Origin: Thermogemmatispora aurantia
GTDB lineage: Bacteria > Chloroflexota > Ktedonobacteria > Ktedonobacterales > Ktedonobacteraceae
Assembly: GCF_008974285.1 (NCBI RefSeq)
Contig: NZ_BKZV01000004.1
Span: 294,752-358,751 of the forward strand
Direction: 5' to 3'
DNA length: 64,000 bases
Shown here: positions 1 through 9,628 of the stretch, piece after piece
How positions within the stretch are numbered: position 1 is the first letter of the stretch
Layout: every line of letters begins with the position of its first letter
Program-made: the position numbers and the translations under genes
Notes under the pieces: model-generated
The model's input: the letters and a program-made list of their open reading frames with translations, nothing else
Told to the model about the DNA's origin: nothing
Database searches by the model: none

Positions 1-1864
1 CTTCAACGCCCGCGCCAGTCGCCGCACCCACGGCGTCATCAGCAGCCCTGTTCTGGAGCTGGACCCCTGGAGCGAGCGCGACCTGACCTTTATCCTGACC
101 TGGTACTTTCCCAACCACCGCGGCGAGAACGTCGGCGACGACCTCGGCCACCGCTACGAAACCTGGTTCAGCGATGCCCTCGACGTCGCCCGCTACGTCG
201 CCGAGGCGCGGCCAGCCCTCTACAGCCGTAGCCGCACCTTCCACGACCTGCAGTATGGCGCCTCCGTCCCCGACTGGCTGGCCGACGCCATCAACGCCCA
301 GCTCACCACCCTGGTCAAATCCTCCTGGCTGGTGCGCGACGGGCGCTTCGGCATCTGGGAGGGCCTGGGCTGCTGCGGCCTGCAGACCCTCGACGTCTCG
401 TACTACGGCTCCCACGCCGTGGCCCTCCTCTTCCCCGAACTGGAGGAGCGCCAGCTCCAGATGACCGCCGACTTCCAGCTCACGCCCAACTCGCCGCGCT
501 ACGACGACTATTTCTTAGCCTTCGCCCCCAACCGTGAGCGCGTCTGGCGCCGTATCGAGCATGAACCGGAACTAGCCCGTGATCCCCAGCGCCGCCAGGC
601 CCTCTATCGGGAAGTGGCCGCCGAAACCGGCCTCGACGCCAGCGGACGCATCCCGCACCTCTTCCCCGGCAGCTTCGCCGTCGTCGACGCCTACCACATG
701 GTCGACCTGATGCCCAAGTTCGCCCTGCAGGTCTGGCGTGACTACCGCTGGACGGCCAACCGCGCCGCCCTGGAACGGCTCTGGCCGGCGGTCAAGGCGG
801 CGATGGAGCACGCCCGCCGCATCGACGAACTCAAGGTCGGCCTGCCCTACCACTACGACCACGCCCCCTCGGAGACGGCCATCTCTTCCCAGACGTACGA
901 TACCTGGGACTTCATCGGCTACTCGGCTTACGTCTCGTCGATCTGGCTGGCAGCCCTCAAGGCCACCGCCCAGATGGCCCACCTGCTCGGCGACGAAGAC
1001 TACGCCCACGATCTGGAGCGCCAGTTTGCCGAGAGCCAGGCCAGCATGGAGCGCCTGCTCTGGAACGGCGAGTATTACAACCTGTGGGTCGACCCCCGCA
1101 GCGGACGGCGCAACGAGTCCTGTATGGCCGACCAGCTCAGCGGCCAGCTCTACGCCACCCTGCTCGGCCTGGGCGACATCCTGCCGCGCGAGCACATCCT
1201 GTCGGCCCTGCGCGCCATCTATCGCTACAACTTTGTGCCCGGGCGCGGCCTCGTCAACGGCATGCTCCCGCCCGGCAAGCGCGCCGACCGGCCCGATCAC
1301 TGGACCCTCGGCGACCCGCGCCATCAGGCCGAGACCGTCTGGTCGGGGACCGAATACACCGTCGCCGTCCAGATGCTGCTGGAGGGCCTCGTCAGCGAAG
1401 GATTGAGCGTGATCCACGAGGTTTACACGCGCTACGAGCGCGCCGGCCAGACCTGGGACCATCAGGAGTGCGGCGGCCACTACTATCGGGCGCTGAGCAT
1501 CTGGCTGGCCTGGCTGGCTCTCGGTGGCCTCAGCTACGACGCCCCACACCAGACGCTGAGCCTGCAGCCGCGCCTGCGGCCCCCCGACGGCCACTGGCGC
1601 CAGCCGCTGGTCCTACCCGGCGCCTGGGGCAGCATCGAGTACCGCGCCGGCGAAGGGCGGGTCCTGCTCCACCTGCACGAGGGGCAGCTCAGCCTGCGCC
1701 AGCTGACCCTGCCCGTCGAGGCCGCCACGCCGCGCCAGGCCCCGGGCGAACAGGCCGTCTGGCTGGCCGCTGTCCCCATCCAGGGCCGCCGCGAAGGAGC
1801 AAGCTGGCACTTCGACGAGCCGCTCCTCATCGAAGCCGGCCAGACCCTGGAGGTGCGCCTCTAG
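1..1864 (+). CDS. GH116 beta-glucosidase/beta-xylosidase-type glycosidase (5' partial)
   Basis: The reading frame is open from the first full codon at position 2, so the gene begins upstream of the window; an internal ATG at 332 is not the start. The upstream frame reads TWYFPN, then GHRYETWFSDA and DVARYVAE, typical of the all-beta N-terminal domain of GH116. The (alpha/alpha)6 catalytic domain follows, with FGIWEG containing the expected nucleophile Glu and TYDTWDF containing the expected acid/base Asp. GH116 enzymes are retaining beta-glucosidases, beta-xylosidases or glucosylceramidases. There is no view of a signal peptide because the N-terminus is missing. The stop (TAG, 1862-1864) is 95 nt from the GH29 gene, probably the same operon. 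The role in removing backbone glucose from oligosaccharides is inferred from neighbours. Confidence 0.88.
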   Translation, partial: FNARASRRTHGVISSPVLELDPWSERDLTFILTWYFPNHRGENVGDDLGHRYETWFSDALDVARYVAEARPALYSRSRTFHDLQYGASVPDWLADAINAQLTTLVKSSWLVRDGRFGIWEGLGCCGLQTLDVSYYGSHAVALLFPELEERQLQMTADFQLTPNSPRYDDYFLAFAPNRERVWRRIEHEPELARDPQRRQALYREVAAETGLDASGRIPHLFPGSFAVVDAYHMVDLMPKFALQVWRDYRWTANRAALERLWPAVKAAMEHARRIDELKVGLPYHYDHAPSETAISSQTYDTWDFIGYSAYVSSIWLAALKATAQMAHLLGDEDYAHDLERQFAESQASMERLLWNGEYYNLWVDPRSGRRNESCMADQLSGQLYATLLGLGDILPREHILSALRAIYRYNFVPGRGLVNGMLPPGKRADRPDHWTLGDPRHQAETVWSGTEYTVAVQMLLEGLVSEGLSVIHEVYTRYERAGQTWDHQECGGHYYRALSIWLAWLALGGLSYDAPHQTLSLQPRLRPPDGHWRQPLVLPGAWGSIEYRAGEGRVLLHLHEGQLSLRQLTLPVEAATPRQAPGEQAVWLAAVPIQGRREGASWHFDEPLLIEAGQTLEVRL

Positions 1865-1959
1865 CCGACCCAGGCCCGGCACACCGGCCTGCCCCCCGTC
1901 GCCGACAGCCAGCAGGCCCAAAAACAAAAAAAGCAACAACGGAAAGGAGGAGCCTCTCC

Positions 1960-3417
1960 GTGCAGCCGCAAGAGCGGTATGAGCAGCAGGAAGCGCTCAG
2001 CGAGATCGAGCGCCTGGCGAGATCTGGCCCCTTTGTCCCCGACTGGCAGGCCCTGCGCGCCTACCGTGTGCCGGCCTGGTACGCCGCCGCGCGCTTCGGC
2101 ATCTTCATCCATTGGGGCGTCTACGCCGTCCCGGCCTACGACAACGAATGGTACCCGCGCAACATGTACCTGCCCGACACGCCGGCCCACCGTCACCATC
2201 TGGCCACCTACGGCCCGCCGGAGCACTTCGGCTACAAAGACTTCATCCCCCACTTCCGCGCCGAGCGCTTCGACCCCGCCGCCTGGGCCGCCCTCTGCAA
2301 AGAAGCTGGGGCCCGCTTCGTCGTCCCCGTCGCCGAGCATCATGACGGCTTCGCCATGTACCGCTGCTCCTTCTCGCGCTGGAACGCCGTCGAAATGGGG
2401 CCACGGCGCGACATCCTGGGCGAACTGGCCGCCGCCGTGCGGGCTGCCGGCCTCACCTTCGGCCTCTCCTCGCACCGCGCCGAGCACTGGTGGTTCTTCA
2501 ACGGCGGCAGAACCATTCCCAGCGACGTCCAGGACCCCCAGTACGCCGACCTCTACGGACCCGCGCGGCCCGACGACGAGCCGCCCGACGCCGCCTTTCT
2601 CGACGACTGGCTGGCCCGGCTCTACGAGCTGGTCGAACGCTATCGGCCTTCCCTCATCTACTTCGACTGGTGGATCTCGCGGCCCGTCTTCCGCCCCTAC
2701 CTGGCCCGCTTCGCCGCCTACTACTACAACCGCGCCGCCCACTGGGGACAGGAAGTCGTCATCACCTACAAAGAAGGCGCCTTTGAGGAAGGGAGCGCCG
2801 TCGAAGACATCGAACGCGGACGCCGGCCCACACTCAGCCCACGCATCTGGCAGGCCGACACCAGCGTCGCCCGCAACTCCTGGGGCTACACCCAGGCCCA
2901 GGACTACAAGCCCTTCGGGGCCATACTGGGCGACCTCATCGACACCGTCAGCAAGAACGGCGTCTTCCTGCTCAACATCGGCCCGCGCCCCGACGGCAGC
3001 ATTCCCGAGCCAGAGATTGACCTGTTGCGTCGCCTGGGGCGCTGGCTGGCCATCAACGGCGAAGCCATCTACGACAGCCAGCCCTGGCACCTCTACGGCG
3101 AAGGCCCCACCGCCAGCGTCGCCGGCGCCTTCAGCGAAGGACAGCAGGCAGCCTTTACCGAGCGAGACCTGCGCTTCACCCGCCGCGGCCAGATTCTCTA
3201 CGTCCTGCTGCCCGTCTGGCCGCAGGGGGGCAGAATCAGCATCCAGGCCCTGGCCGCCGCCAGCCCCTACTACCTGCAAGAGATCGGCGCCATCCATCTG
3301 CTCGGCGGCGACCCTTCCCTGCGCTGGCAACGCGACGACCAGGGCCTGCACGTTGACCTCCCCGCCGTCCCACCGGGCGAGCGCGGCGGCGTCCTCAAGA
3401 TCCTGCCCGCCGGCTAG
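1960..3417 (+). CDS. Alpha-L-fucosidase, GH29
   Basis: This 485-residue protein hydrolyses terminal alpha-L-fucose with retention. I chose GTG at 1960 because a strong GGAAAGGAGG lies at 1941-1950, nine bases upstream; the frame is open far upstream but that part is noncoding overlap. The N-terminus carries the family pattern RFGIFIHWG and NEWYPRNMY. EHHDGF lies near residue 125, and LIYFDWW places the likely nucleophile at Asp236. FLLNIGPRPDGSI near residue 345 marks the end of the barrel, followed by a beta-sandwich C-terminus. No signal peptide is visible, so it acts in the cytoplasm on imported oligosaccharides. Its stop codon is one base from the stop of the convergent GH42 gene. Confidence 0.92.
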   Translation: MQPQERYEQQEALSEIERLARSGPFVPDWQALRAYRVPAWYAAARFGIFIHWGVYAVPAYDNEWYPRNMYLPDTPAHRHHLATYGPPEHFGYKDFIPHFRAERFDPAAWAALCKEAGARFVVPVAEHHDGFAMYRCSFSRWNAVEMGPRRDILGELAAAVRAAGLTFGLSSHRAEHWWFFNGGRTIPSDVQDPQYADLYGPARPDDEPPDAAFLDDWLARLYELVERYRPSLIYFDWWISRPVFRPYLARFAAYYYNRAAHWGQEVVITYKEGAFEEGSAVEDIERGRRPTLSPRIWQADTSVARNSWGYTQAQDYKPFGAILGDLIDTVSKNGVFLLNIGPRPDGSIPEPEIDLLRRLGRWLAINGEAIYDSQPWHLYGEGPTASVAGAFSEGQQAAFTERDLRFTRRGQILYVLLPVWPQGGRISIQALAAASPYYLQEIGAIHLLGGDPSLRWQRDDQGLHVDLPAVPPGERGGVLKILPAG

Positions 3418-3418
3418 G

Positions 3419-5440
3419 CTAAGAAGCGAGCGGCTCCGCCAGAATGGCCACCTCCAGGCCGGGCAGCGTCAGCGAGCCGCTCAGCGACCGCCCCGTCAGC
3501 AGCTCCTCAAAAGTGCGCCCCGGCGGCAGGGAGACCGTCGCCGGGTCCCGCCCATGATTGAGCAGGAAGAGCAAACGCTCACGGGCCGTCTGGCGCAGCG
3601 TCGCCTCCACGCCCGGCGGCGTCTCCAGCACCGGCGCGATCCCCAGCTCTCCCAGCAGCTCCCCGTAGAAACTCTCCAGAAAAGCCGGCTCCGGCTCGCA
3701 AGCCAGATAGAACGCCTGGCCACGCCCCACGTGATGACGCGTCAGAGCCGGGCGCCCCGCATAGAAATCCTCACCGTAGCGCCCCAGCACCTCCGCCCCC
3801 TCGCTATGGATCAGCGCACACAGATGGCCGCAGGCAAAGCTGCGCCCATCGTTTAACACCAGGCGATTCGTCCGTCCCGGCGGCAGCGCATCGATCTCCT
3901 CGTTCCAGATTCCCAATAGATGGCGCAGCGGCCCCGGATAGCCATCCTCAAAAGCCAGATCGCACTCATCCACCATTCCGCACAGATAGGTCGTCACCAG
4001 CGTCCCCCCGTCCTGCACGAAGGCCGCCAGGCGCTCGGCCAGTCCCTCCTTGAGCAAATAGAGCAGCGGCGCCACTAGCAAGCGATAGCGCCCCAGAACC
4101 GAATCGCTAAAGACCAGATCGACTGGCACATTGCGCCGCCAGAACGGCGCATAATGAGCGCGCAACGTCTCCAGATAGCGCTTCTCGCGCGTTGGGCCGC
4201 TGCAATCCTCCAGTGCCCACCAGTTTTCCCAATCGAAGAGCAGCCCCACCTGAGCCGGCGTCACCCCGCCCAGCGTGCGCGCGCCCAGGCGCTCCAACTC
4301 CTGGCCCAGGGCCTGCACCTCCGCAAAGACGCGCGTATCGCTGCGCCCACTGTGCTCGATCACTGCCCCATGCAGCTTCTCGATCCCGCCGCGACTGCGC
4401 CGCCACTGAAAGAACATCACCGACTCCGCCCCGTGGGCCAGCGCCTGATAGCTCTGCAGGCGCAGCTCCCCGGGCCGCTTCAACGTATTGTACGGCTGCC
4501 AGTTCTGACTACTGGGCGACTGCTCCATCAGCAAGAACGGCTGCCCATCGCGCAGACTGCGCATCAAATCATGAGCCAGCGCAATATCGAGCGGCTCATC
4601 CTCAACGGAAGGATAGCAGTCCCAGGCCACCACATCCATCTCACGCGCCCAGAGGCGATAATCGAGGTCGCGATAGAAGCGCATCAGATTGGTCGTAATC
4701 GGCACATCGCGCGAGAACTGGCGGATCGCCTCGCGCTCCAGCGTAAAGCACTCCAGCAACATCTCATTCTGGAAGCGGCGGTAATCCAGCGTGAGCGCAT
4801 GAATCGAACCCTCACCATTGGCATAAGGAGGCTCAATCTGCGACCAATCCGTATACGTATGGCTCCAGAAGCGGGTCCACCAGCGGCGATTGAGTTCATC
4901 GAGGCTGCCGTAGCGCCTGCGCAACCAATCGCGAAAGGTGGCCGCGCACTGCTCGCAGTAGCAGGCCGGCGCATACTCATTCGAGACATGCCAGGCCACC
5001 AGGGCCGGATGCGCATGATAGCGCTCGGCCAGCTTCGCCGCCATCTGGGCGGCCAGGCGGCGATAGAGCGGCGACGTAGGGCAATAATTCACGCGCCAGC
5101 CGTGATGGCGGCGGCGACCCGTCGGATCGGCCCGCAGCACCTCGGGATAGCGCTGCGACAACCAGGCCGGCTGCGCCGCGCTGGGCGTCGCCAGACAGAC
5201 CCGGCAGCCCGCCGCCGCCAGCTTATCCAGCACCTGATCGAGCCAGCCGAAAGTAAAGCGCTCCTCCGCCGGCTGCAGCGCCGCCCAGCTAAAGACGCCC
5301 ACCGTTGCCACGCGAAAGCGGCACTCCTGCATCAAACGCAGATCCTCATCCCAGACCGCTCGTGGCCACTGCTCAGGATTGTAGTCGCCACCGTACCAGA
5401 TAAAAGGAGCACGCGGATTCAGCGGTGGAAAGGCCTCCAT
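3419..5440 (-). CDS. Beta-galactosidase, GH42
   Basis: The 673-residue protein matches the usual GH42 length. The frame extends further 5', but ATG at 5440 has AGGAGGAG four bases upstream and starts just before the conserved WYGGDYNPEQW. The acid/base is Glu155 in VSNEYA and the nucleophile Glu306 in LLMEQSPS. The catalytic barrel is followed by the trimerisation domain (VGLLFDWENWWALE) and a small beta domain. A CxxC in the Zn-binding loop region (CYCEQC) is also present. It lacks a signal peptide and is cytoplasmic. It lies 38 nt downstream of the GH31 gene on the same strand, so the two are probably cotranscribed. In this cluster it would remove beta-galactose from imported oligosaccharide side chains. 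Confidence 0.93.
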   Translation of the reverse strand: MEAFPPLNPRAPFIWYGGDYNPEQWPRAVWDEDLRLMQECRFRVATVGVFSWAALQPAEERFTFGWLDQVLDKLAAAGCRVCLATPSAAQPAWLSQRYPEVLRADPTGRRRHHGWRVNYCPTSPLYRRLAAQMAAKLAERYHAHPALVAWHVSNEYAPACYCEQCAATFRDWLRRRYGSLDELNRRWWTRFWSHTYTDWSQIEPPYANGEGSIHALTLDYRRFQNEMLLECFTLEREAIRQFSRDVPITTNLMRFYRDLDYRLWAREMDVVAWDCYPSVEDEPLDIALAHDLMRSLRDGQPFLLMEQSPSSQNWQPYNTLKRPGELRLQSYQALAHGAESVMFFQWRRSRGGIEKLHGAVIEHSGRSDTRVFAEVQALGQELERLGARTLGGVTPAQVGLLFDWENWWALEDCSGPTREKRYLETLRAHYAPFWRRNVPVDLVFSDSVLGRYRLLVAPLLYLLKEGLAERLAAFVQDGGTLVTTYLCGMVDECDLAFEDGYPGPLRHLLGIWNEEIDALPPGRTNRLVLNDGRSFACGHLCALIHSEGAEVLGRYGEDFYAGRPALTRHHVGRGQAFYLACEPEPAFLESFYGELLGELGIAPVLETPPGVEATLRQTARERLLFLLNHGRDPATVSLPPGRTFEELLTGRSLSGSLTLPGLEVAILAEPLAS

Positions 5441-5478
5441 GCTTCTCCTCCTGGGTATGATGCCAGTCAGGACGAATC

Positions 5479-7908
5479 TCAGAGGACCATCGTCACCTGC
5501 GTCCCTCCATCGGGTAAGGGGAACCAGCCCGCAGTCCTGGCCTGAGCCAGCGCTGGGGCCGTCTCGCCCGTCCAGCGCTCGCACTGGCGGCCATTGAGCA
5601 GCACCGTCTCAACGGGCGGCTGCCCATCCAGCCCGCTCAAGGGCAGCAGATGCAGCCCCAGCCGGCGTTTCGCCCCCGTCACCTCGATGGCCAGCGTCGT
5701 CCCCAGCCGGCGGGCCGACACCGTCGTCTCCCCGTCCAGATCGCAGAGTGTAAACGACCCGGCCCCTTCCGGCAGCAGATAGGCCTCGAAAACCACCGTC
5801 TCAAACGGCTCCTCGCGCACAAACGGCGCCGGCTCCGTCGTCGGGATCAAGGCGTTGGCGCGCACATAGAGCGGAAGCTGCTCCAGAGGCGCCTGCACCT
5901 GCAGCGTCGTCGGCCCCTGCAGCACGGTCCGGCTCCAGAAATCGACCCACGTCCCGGCGGGCAGATAGACCGGGCGCTCCCCGCCGGCGCGATAGAGAGG
6001 AGCCACCAGCAGCTCCGCGCCAAACATATACTGCAGATCCAGCGTATAAGTCGCCGGATCATCGGGAAACTCCAGCACCATCGCCCGCAGCAGCGGCAGG
6101 CTCGTCCGGGCCGCGATGCAGGCGTAAGTATAGATATAGGGCAGCAAGCGATAGCGCAGGCGGGCATACGAGCGGAAGATCTCCAGGGCCTGCGGGCCGA
6201 AGTCCCAGGGGAGGCGCGAGCTATTGCCGTGAGCGCGCGTCAGAGGAGAGAAGAAACCGAACTGGGCCCAGCGGATATACAGCTCTGGAGAAGGCTGACC
6301 GGTAAAGCCGCCGATGTCGTGGCTCCAGAAAGCGTGGCCGCACATCCCAATACTCAGCCCGCCGCGCAAGGTCGAAGCCAGAGCCGTAAAGGTAGCATTG
6401 GGGTCGCCGCTCCACTGCGCCGCATGGCGCTGGCCGCCGGCGTAGCTGGAGCGTCCCCAGACCAGGCCCGCGCGGCCCGTCTCGCGCGCCGTCACCTCGG
6501 CCACCGCATCGTTATAGAGCAAAGCGTACAGGTTATGCAGACGCTCGCCGGTAATCCCGCTATAGGCCACCACATCCGTCGGAATGCCCTCCCCGAAGTC
6601 CGTCTTAAAGACATCAACACCCAGGCGCAACTGCTCGCGCAACAGCCCCTGAAACCAGGCCACCGCCTCCGGGTGCGTCACATCCAGCATGGCCACCGGC
6701 GGATGAAAGCCCCCCCACAGATCGGCCACATACGGCTCGCCGGCAGCATTTTTTAGAAAGTAGCCGCGCGCCGCCCCCTCGGCAAAGCGCTCGCTGGCCG
6801 TTCCCAGATAGGGATGAATCCACAAACAGACCTTAAAGCCCTGGGCCTTCAACTGCCCGATCAGGCCCGCCGGATCGGGAAAGCGCTCCTCATCCCACTG
6901 CACTTCTGACCAGCGTCCGAAGCGCTGCCAATAGCAATCGAGGTGCAGCACATCGCAAGGAATCTCATGCTCGCGGATCAAGCGAGCCCGCGCCAGCACC
7001 TCGCCCTGACTATCGCGCTGGAAGCCCGACGAAATCCAGGTCCCCAAGGCCCACTTCGGCGGCAGAATCGGAAAGCCCACCAGCGAAGCATAGCGCGTAA
7101 TAATCGTCTTCAGGTCCGGCCCGGCGATCACATAATAATCCAGAGCGCTATCGCGGCTAATCAGCGTAAACGTCGCCGTATTGCTGGCCACCAGATCGAA
7201 ATCGACCGCGCAGGGACTATCGACAAAGATCCCATACTTGCGTGTGCTCACCACGAAAGGCACATTCTTATAGGCCCGCTCACTGAAGGCCCCGCCACAA
7301 TCGCAATTCCAGGTTGTGATGCGCTGCCCGCGTTTATCGAAATCCGTAAACTTCTCGCCCAGCCCAAAGAAATGCTCATCGGGTTCCGCCGTAAAGGTAT
7401 CGTGGAAAGCCACGCGCTGGCCATTGACGCGGCTCAGCCCGAAAGGAAGAATCGTCAGCTTCATGCGCACATTGGTCAGCTCGCTATAGTTCTGGGCCAG
7501 CAGCGGACGGCCAGCGGCGTCCAGGAAGCGCAGGCCGAAGGGGCGCAGGGTGGCCTCCAGACGAAGCGAGGGGGAGAGCAGAGCCAGGCCCGTCGCCTGC
7601 TCCTCGACCAGCAGCGGAGCGCCAGCCGGGGGAGGGGGCAGCTCGCGCGCCAGGCGGACGCGTGTCGGATCAGGCTCCTCCTCCAGCACGACGCGCACGA
7701 TGCCATCAGCCACCAGGCTCAGAGTGATCAGGACCGTCCCACCGCTGAGCGTGCGCCCCTGGAGCCGGGCAGCGCGCTCGCGGCACTCCAGCAGCGTCGC
7801 CTCCACCACATAATCGGGGCCATCCTTATCCTCTGGCCCCCGCACCGGCAAGCGCGGCGGCTCAGTCATGTACAGGTTGTACGGAAGCAAAGGAACCGGC
7901 TCTGCCAT
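5479..7908 (-). CDS. Alpha-xylosidase/alpha-glucosidase, GH31 (YicI-like)
   Basis: A retaining alpha-glycosidase of 809 residues. ATG at 7908 is chosen because GGAAGGAG lies seven bases upstream; a longer open frame to 7956 has no such site. The N-terminal beta domain is followed by a TIM barrel with nucleophile Asp437 in KTDFGE and acid/base Asp502 in WSGD. KTDFGE is the motif form seen in YicI-type alpha-xylosidases rather than the WxDMNE form of many alpha-glucosidases, so alpha-xylosidase is the better guess. No export signal is seen. It is the first gene of a minus-strand unit with GH42, and its promoter carries the LacI operator at 8107-8120 just downstream of the -10 box. Confidence 0.92.
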   Translation of the reverse strand: MAEPVPLLPYNLYMTEPPRLPVRGPEDKDGPDYVVEATLLECRERAARLQGRTLSGGTVLITLSLVADGIVRVVLEEEPDPTRVRLARELPPPPAGAPLLVEEQATGLALLSPSLRLEATLRPFGLRFLDAAGRPLLAQNYSELTNVRMKLTILPFGLSRVNGQRVAFHDTFTAEPDEHFFGLGEKFTDFDKRGQRITTWNCDCGGAFSERAYKNVPFVVSTRKYGIFVDSPCAVDFDLVASNTATFTLISRDSALDYYVIAGPDLKTIITRYASLVGFPILPPKWALGTWISSGFQRDSQGEVLARARLIREHEIPCDVLHLDCYWQRFGRWSEVQWDEERFPDPAGLIGQLKAQGFKVCLWIHPYLGTASERFAEGAARGYFLKNAAGEPYVADLWGGFHPPVAMLDVTHPEAVAWFQGLLREQLRLGVDVFKTDFGEGIPTDVVAYSGITGERLHNLYALLYNDAVAEVTARETGRAGLVWGRSSYAGGQRHAAQWSGDPNATFTALASTLRGGLSIGMCGHAFWSHDIGGFTGQPSPELYIRWAQFGFFSPLTRAHGNSSRLPWDFGPQALEIFRSYARLRYRLLPYIYTYACIAARTSLPLLRAMVLEFPDDPATYTLDLQYMFGAELLVAPLYRAGGERPVYLPAGTWVDFWSRTVLQGPTTLQVQAPLEQLPLYVRANALIPTTEPAPFVREEPFETVVFEAYLLPEGAGSFTLCDLDGETTVSARRLGTTLAIEVTGAKRRLGLHLLPLSGLDGQPPVETVLLNGRQCERWTGETAPALAQARTAGWFPLPDGGTQVTMVL

Positions 7909-8106
7909 GAGAAGACTCCTTCCATGCGTAATTGCTTTGTCCGATAGTGCCGACATCCTGTCCTCAGCCCGCCCGAGCTGTCCCCGTCTCTGCCCGCCTG
8001 AGCGGTGCTGGTCTGGGCCGGGCTGAAAGTGACAGGCGACAGAGCGGGCACCTCACCCCTTGACAGGAAGGAGGAGGATCGGGTAAGCTTGCACATAGCA
8101 ACGCCG

Positions 8107-8120
8107 TGGGAGCGATCCCA
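8107..8120. promoter_or_regulatory. LacI-family operator copy 1
   Basis: TGGGAGCGATCCCA, extended to an 18-bp inverted repeat CGTGGGA-N4-TCCCACG at 8105-8122. It closely resembles TGGGAGCGCTCCCA, the operator type used by CebR-like LacI repressors of Actinobacteria (family knowledge). It lies between the divergent GH31 and lacI genes. An identical 14-mer occurs at 13354-13367. Confidence 0.75.
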
Positions 8121-8126
8121 CGAGGT

Positions 8127-8156
8127 ATTGTACACGAAACAGCAGCCAAAAGTAAA
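8127..8156 (-). promoter_or_regulatory. Promoter of the GH31-GH42 unit
   Basis: On the minus strand TTTACT (8151-8156) and TACAAT (8127-8132) are separated by 18 bases. The LacI palindrome begins six bases downstream of the -10 box, where a bound repressor would cover the transcription start. Confidence 0.5.
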
Positions 8157-8190
8157 CGTGGAACCGCCCTGAAGGCGCGCAGATTGGCTC

Positions 8191-9282
8191 ATGTCGCAAT
8201 TAACGATCGAGGATATCGCGCGTATTGCCGGAGTATCTCGCTCAACAGTCTCGCGAGTGCTCAATGGGCAACCGAACGTCAGACCGAGCGTCAGAGACCG
8301 CGTGCAGGAAGTCATCAACAGCTACGGCTATGCGCCGCAGGCGGCGGCGCGGCAGCTCGTCATGCGCAAGACGCGCCTGATCGGGCTAATCCTGCCGGAC
8401 AACGCCCATCATCTTTTTGGCAATCCTATCTTTGCCGAGATTGCGCGCGGCATGAGTCAGGTCTGTGCTCAGCGTGGCTACACCCCGATGCTCTTCATTG
8501 GGCGGCAAGACATGGACGAGGCCACCTTTTTCAGCCTCCTGCGTGGGCGCCACTTTGACGGTGTCCTCCTCATCAGCAGCGACCGCCAGGACCGCAGCGC
8601 CGCCATGCTACGCGAGGCCGGCATGCCCTACGTGCGCGTCGGGCACGATCCCGAGGACGATCAGGACCTGCAATACGTAGACGTCGATAATGTTGCGGCG
8701 GCGCGCGTAGCCGTCGAGCACCTGATTGCCCTGGGTCATCGGCGCATCGCCATGCTCAAAGGGCTGGCCAAAGATGTCTGTACCCACGCCCGCCTCGAAG
8801 GCTACCGTCAGGCCCTGGCCGCCGCCGGCATCCCCTTCGACGAGGCCCTCGTCGGAGACGGCGATTGGACCCCTGCCAGTGGCTACGCCTGGACGCGGCG
8901 CTTTCTCGACCTGCCGGAGCCGCCGACCGCCCTCTTCTCGTCCAACGACATGATGGTCGCTGGTGTAGTGCGCGCCGTCCAGGAGCGCGGCCTCAAGGTG
9001 CCCGATGATCTGGCCATCGTCGGTTTCGACGACCTCCTGCAGACAACGATGATCTTTCCCGAGCTGACGACCATTCGTCAGCCCTGCGTGGAAATGGGCA
9101 TGCGTGCCGCCGAGCTGCTCCTTGATCAGTTGGAGCATAACCGCCGCGAGCGCGCGCAGATCATCCTGCCCACCACCCTCATCATCCGCGAGTCCTGCGG
9201 TTATCGCCGCCGAACCGCGCATCTCAGCCCCCCAGCCGAGAGCGCGACCGCCGCCCTGGACGACGAGCAGCGCGCCAGCTGA
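8191..9282 (+). CDS. LacI-family transcriptional repressor (xyloglucan-locus regulator)
   Basis: A 363-residue sugar-responsive repressor. The N-terminal helix-turn-helix is IEDIARIAGVSRSTVSRVLNG (about residues 6-26), with the hinge helix ending in PQAAARQL. The periplasmic-binding-protein-like sensor follows (LIGLILPDN near residue 65, GFDDL near 285, TTIRQP near 300). ATG at 8191 is the natural start, just before the HTH. It is divergent from GH31-GH42 and upstream of the ABC genes. The palindrome at 8107-8120 lies in its leader and suggests autoregulation. The effector is probably an oligosaccharide released during import or breakdown; which one cannot be read from sequence. Confidence 0.93.
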   Translation: MSQLTIEDIARIAGVSRSTVSRVLNGQPNVRPSVRDRVQEVINSYGYAPQAAARQLVMRKTRLIGLILPDNAHHLFGNPIFAEIARGMSQVCAQRGYTPMLFIGRQDMDEATFFSLLRGRHFDGVLLISSDRQDRSAAMLREAGMPYVRVGHDPEDDQDLQYVDVDNVAAARVAVEHLIALGHRRIAMLKGLAKDVCTHARLEGYRQALAAAGIPFDEALVGDGDWTPASGYAWTRRFLDLPEPPTALFSSNDMMVAGVVRAVQERGLKVPDDLAIVGFDDLLQTTMIFPELTTIRQPCVEMGMRAAELLLDQLEHNRRERAQIILPTTLIIRESCGYRRRTAHLSPPAESATAALDDEQRAS

Positions 9283-9628
9283 GCTGTGAAGGGCGGGCAG
9301 GGCAGGACGGGGCCATCAGACCCACGCCAGCGAGAGGTGGCCGGAGAGAGCGGCCAGGGCGGGCAAGCGCCAGCCGCGCACAGAGAATACAGAATACAGA
9401 ATCTCACATAGCCGGAAGGGGTTGAGCGAGAGCGCAAGGAAGCTGGAGCGAAGGAGAGCAAGCCAGGCCAGGCTAAGCGAGCGCAGCAGCAGCGTATCTG
9501 TGACCACACAACAGGCAGAACGGAAAGGAATCGCCGGGAGTCGGCCATCATGGCGGGGCAGACCATGAGCGCGGTCAGCGCCGGGCCGGGCCGGCCACCG
9601 GGCAGCTCAGGGAGGAAGGAAAACAGGC
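9283..9628. other. Intergenic region lacI to first ABC ATPase
   Basis: About 346 bases of GC-rich, purine-rich sequence with no convincing ORF and no copy of the LacI operator. It contains a short tandem repeat (AGAATAC, AGAATAC, AGAATC at about 9382-9402). AGGGAGGAAGG near 9610-9620 is the ribosome-binding site of the next gene. No clear promoter seen, so readthrough from lacI is possible. Confidence 0.4.

Noticed and set aside
572..1594. Long open minus-strand frame of 340 codons opposite the GH116 gene
   Set aside because: It is the antisense shadow of a high-GC gene; the translation lacks any domain and the plus strand gives clear GH116 motifs.
1979..3856. 625-codon plus-strand frame across GH29 and into GH42
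   Set aside because: The translation is Ser/Pro/Thr/Arg-rich out-of-frame sequence and it runs through the convergent gene.
9382..9402. AGAATAC tandem repeat as an origin iteron or CRISPR-like repeat
   Set aside because: Only three short units with no spacers, no dnaA/rep gene and no AT-rich region nearby.
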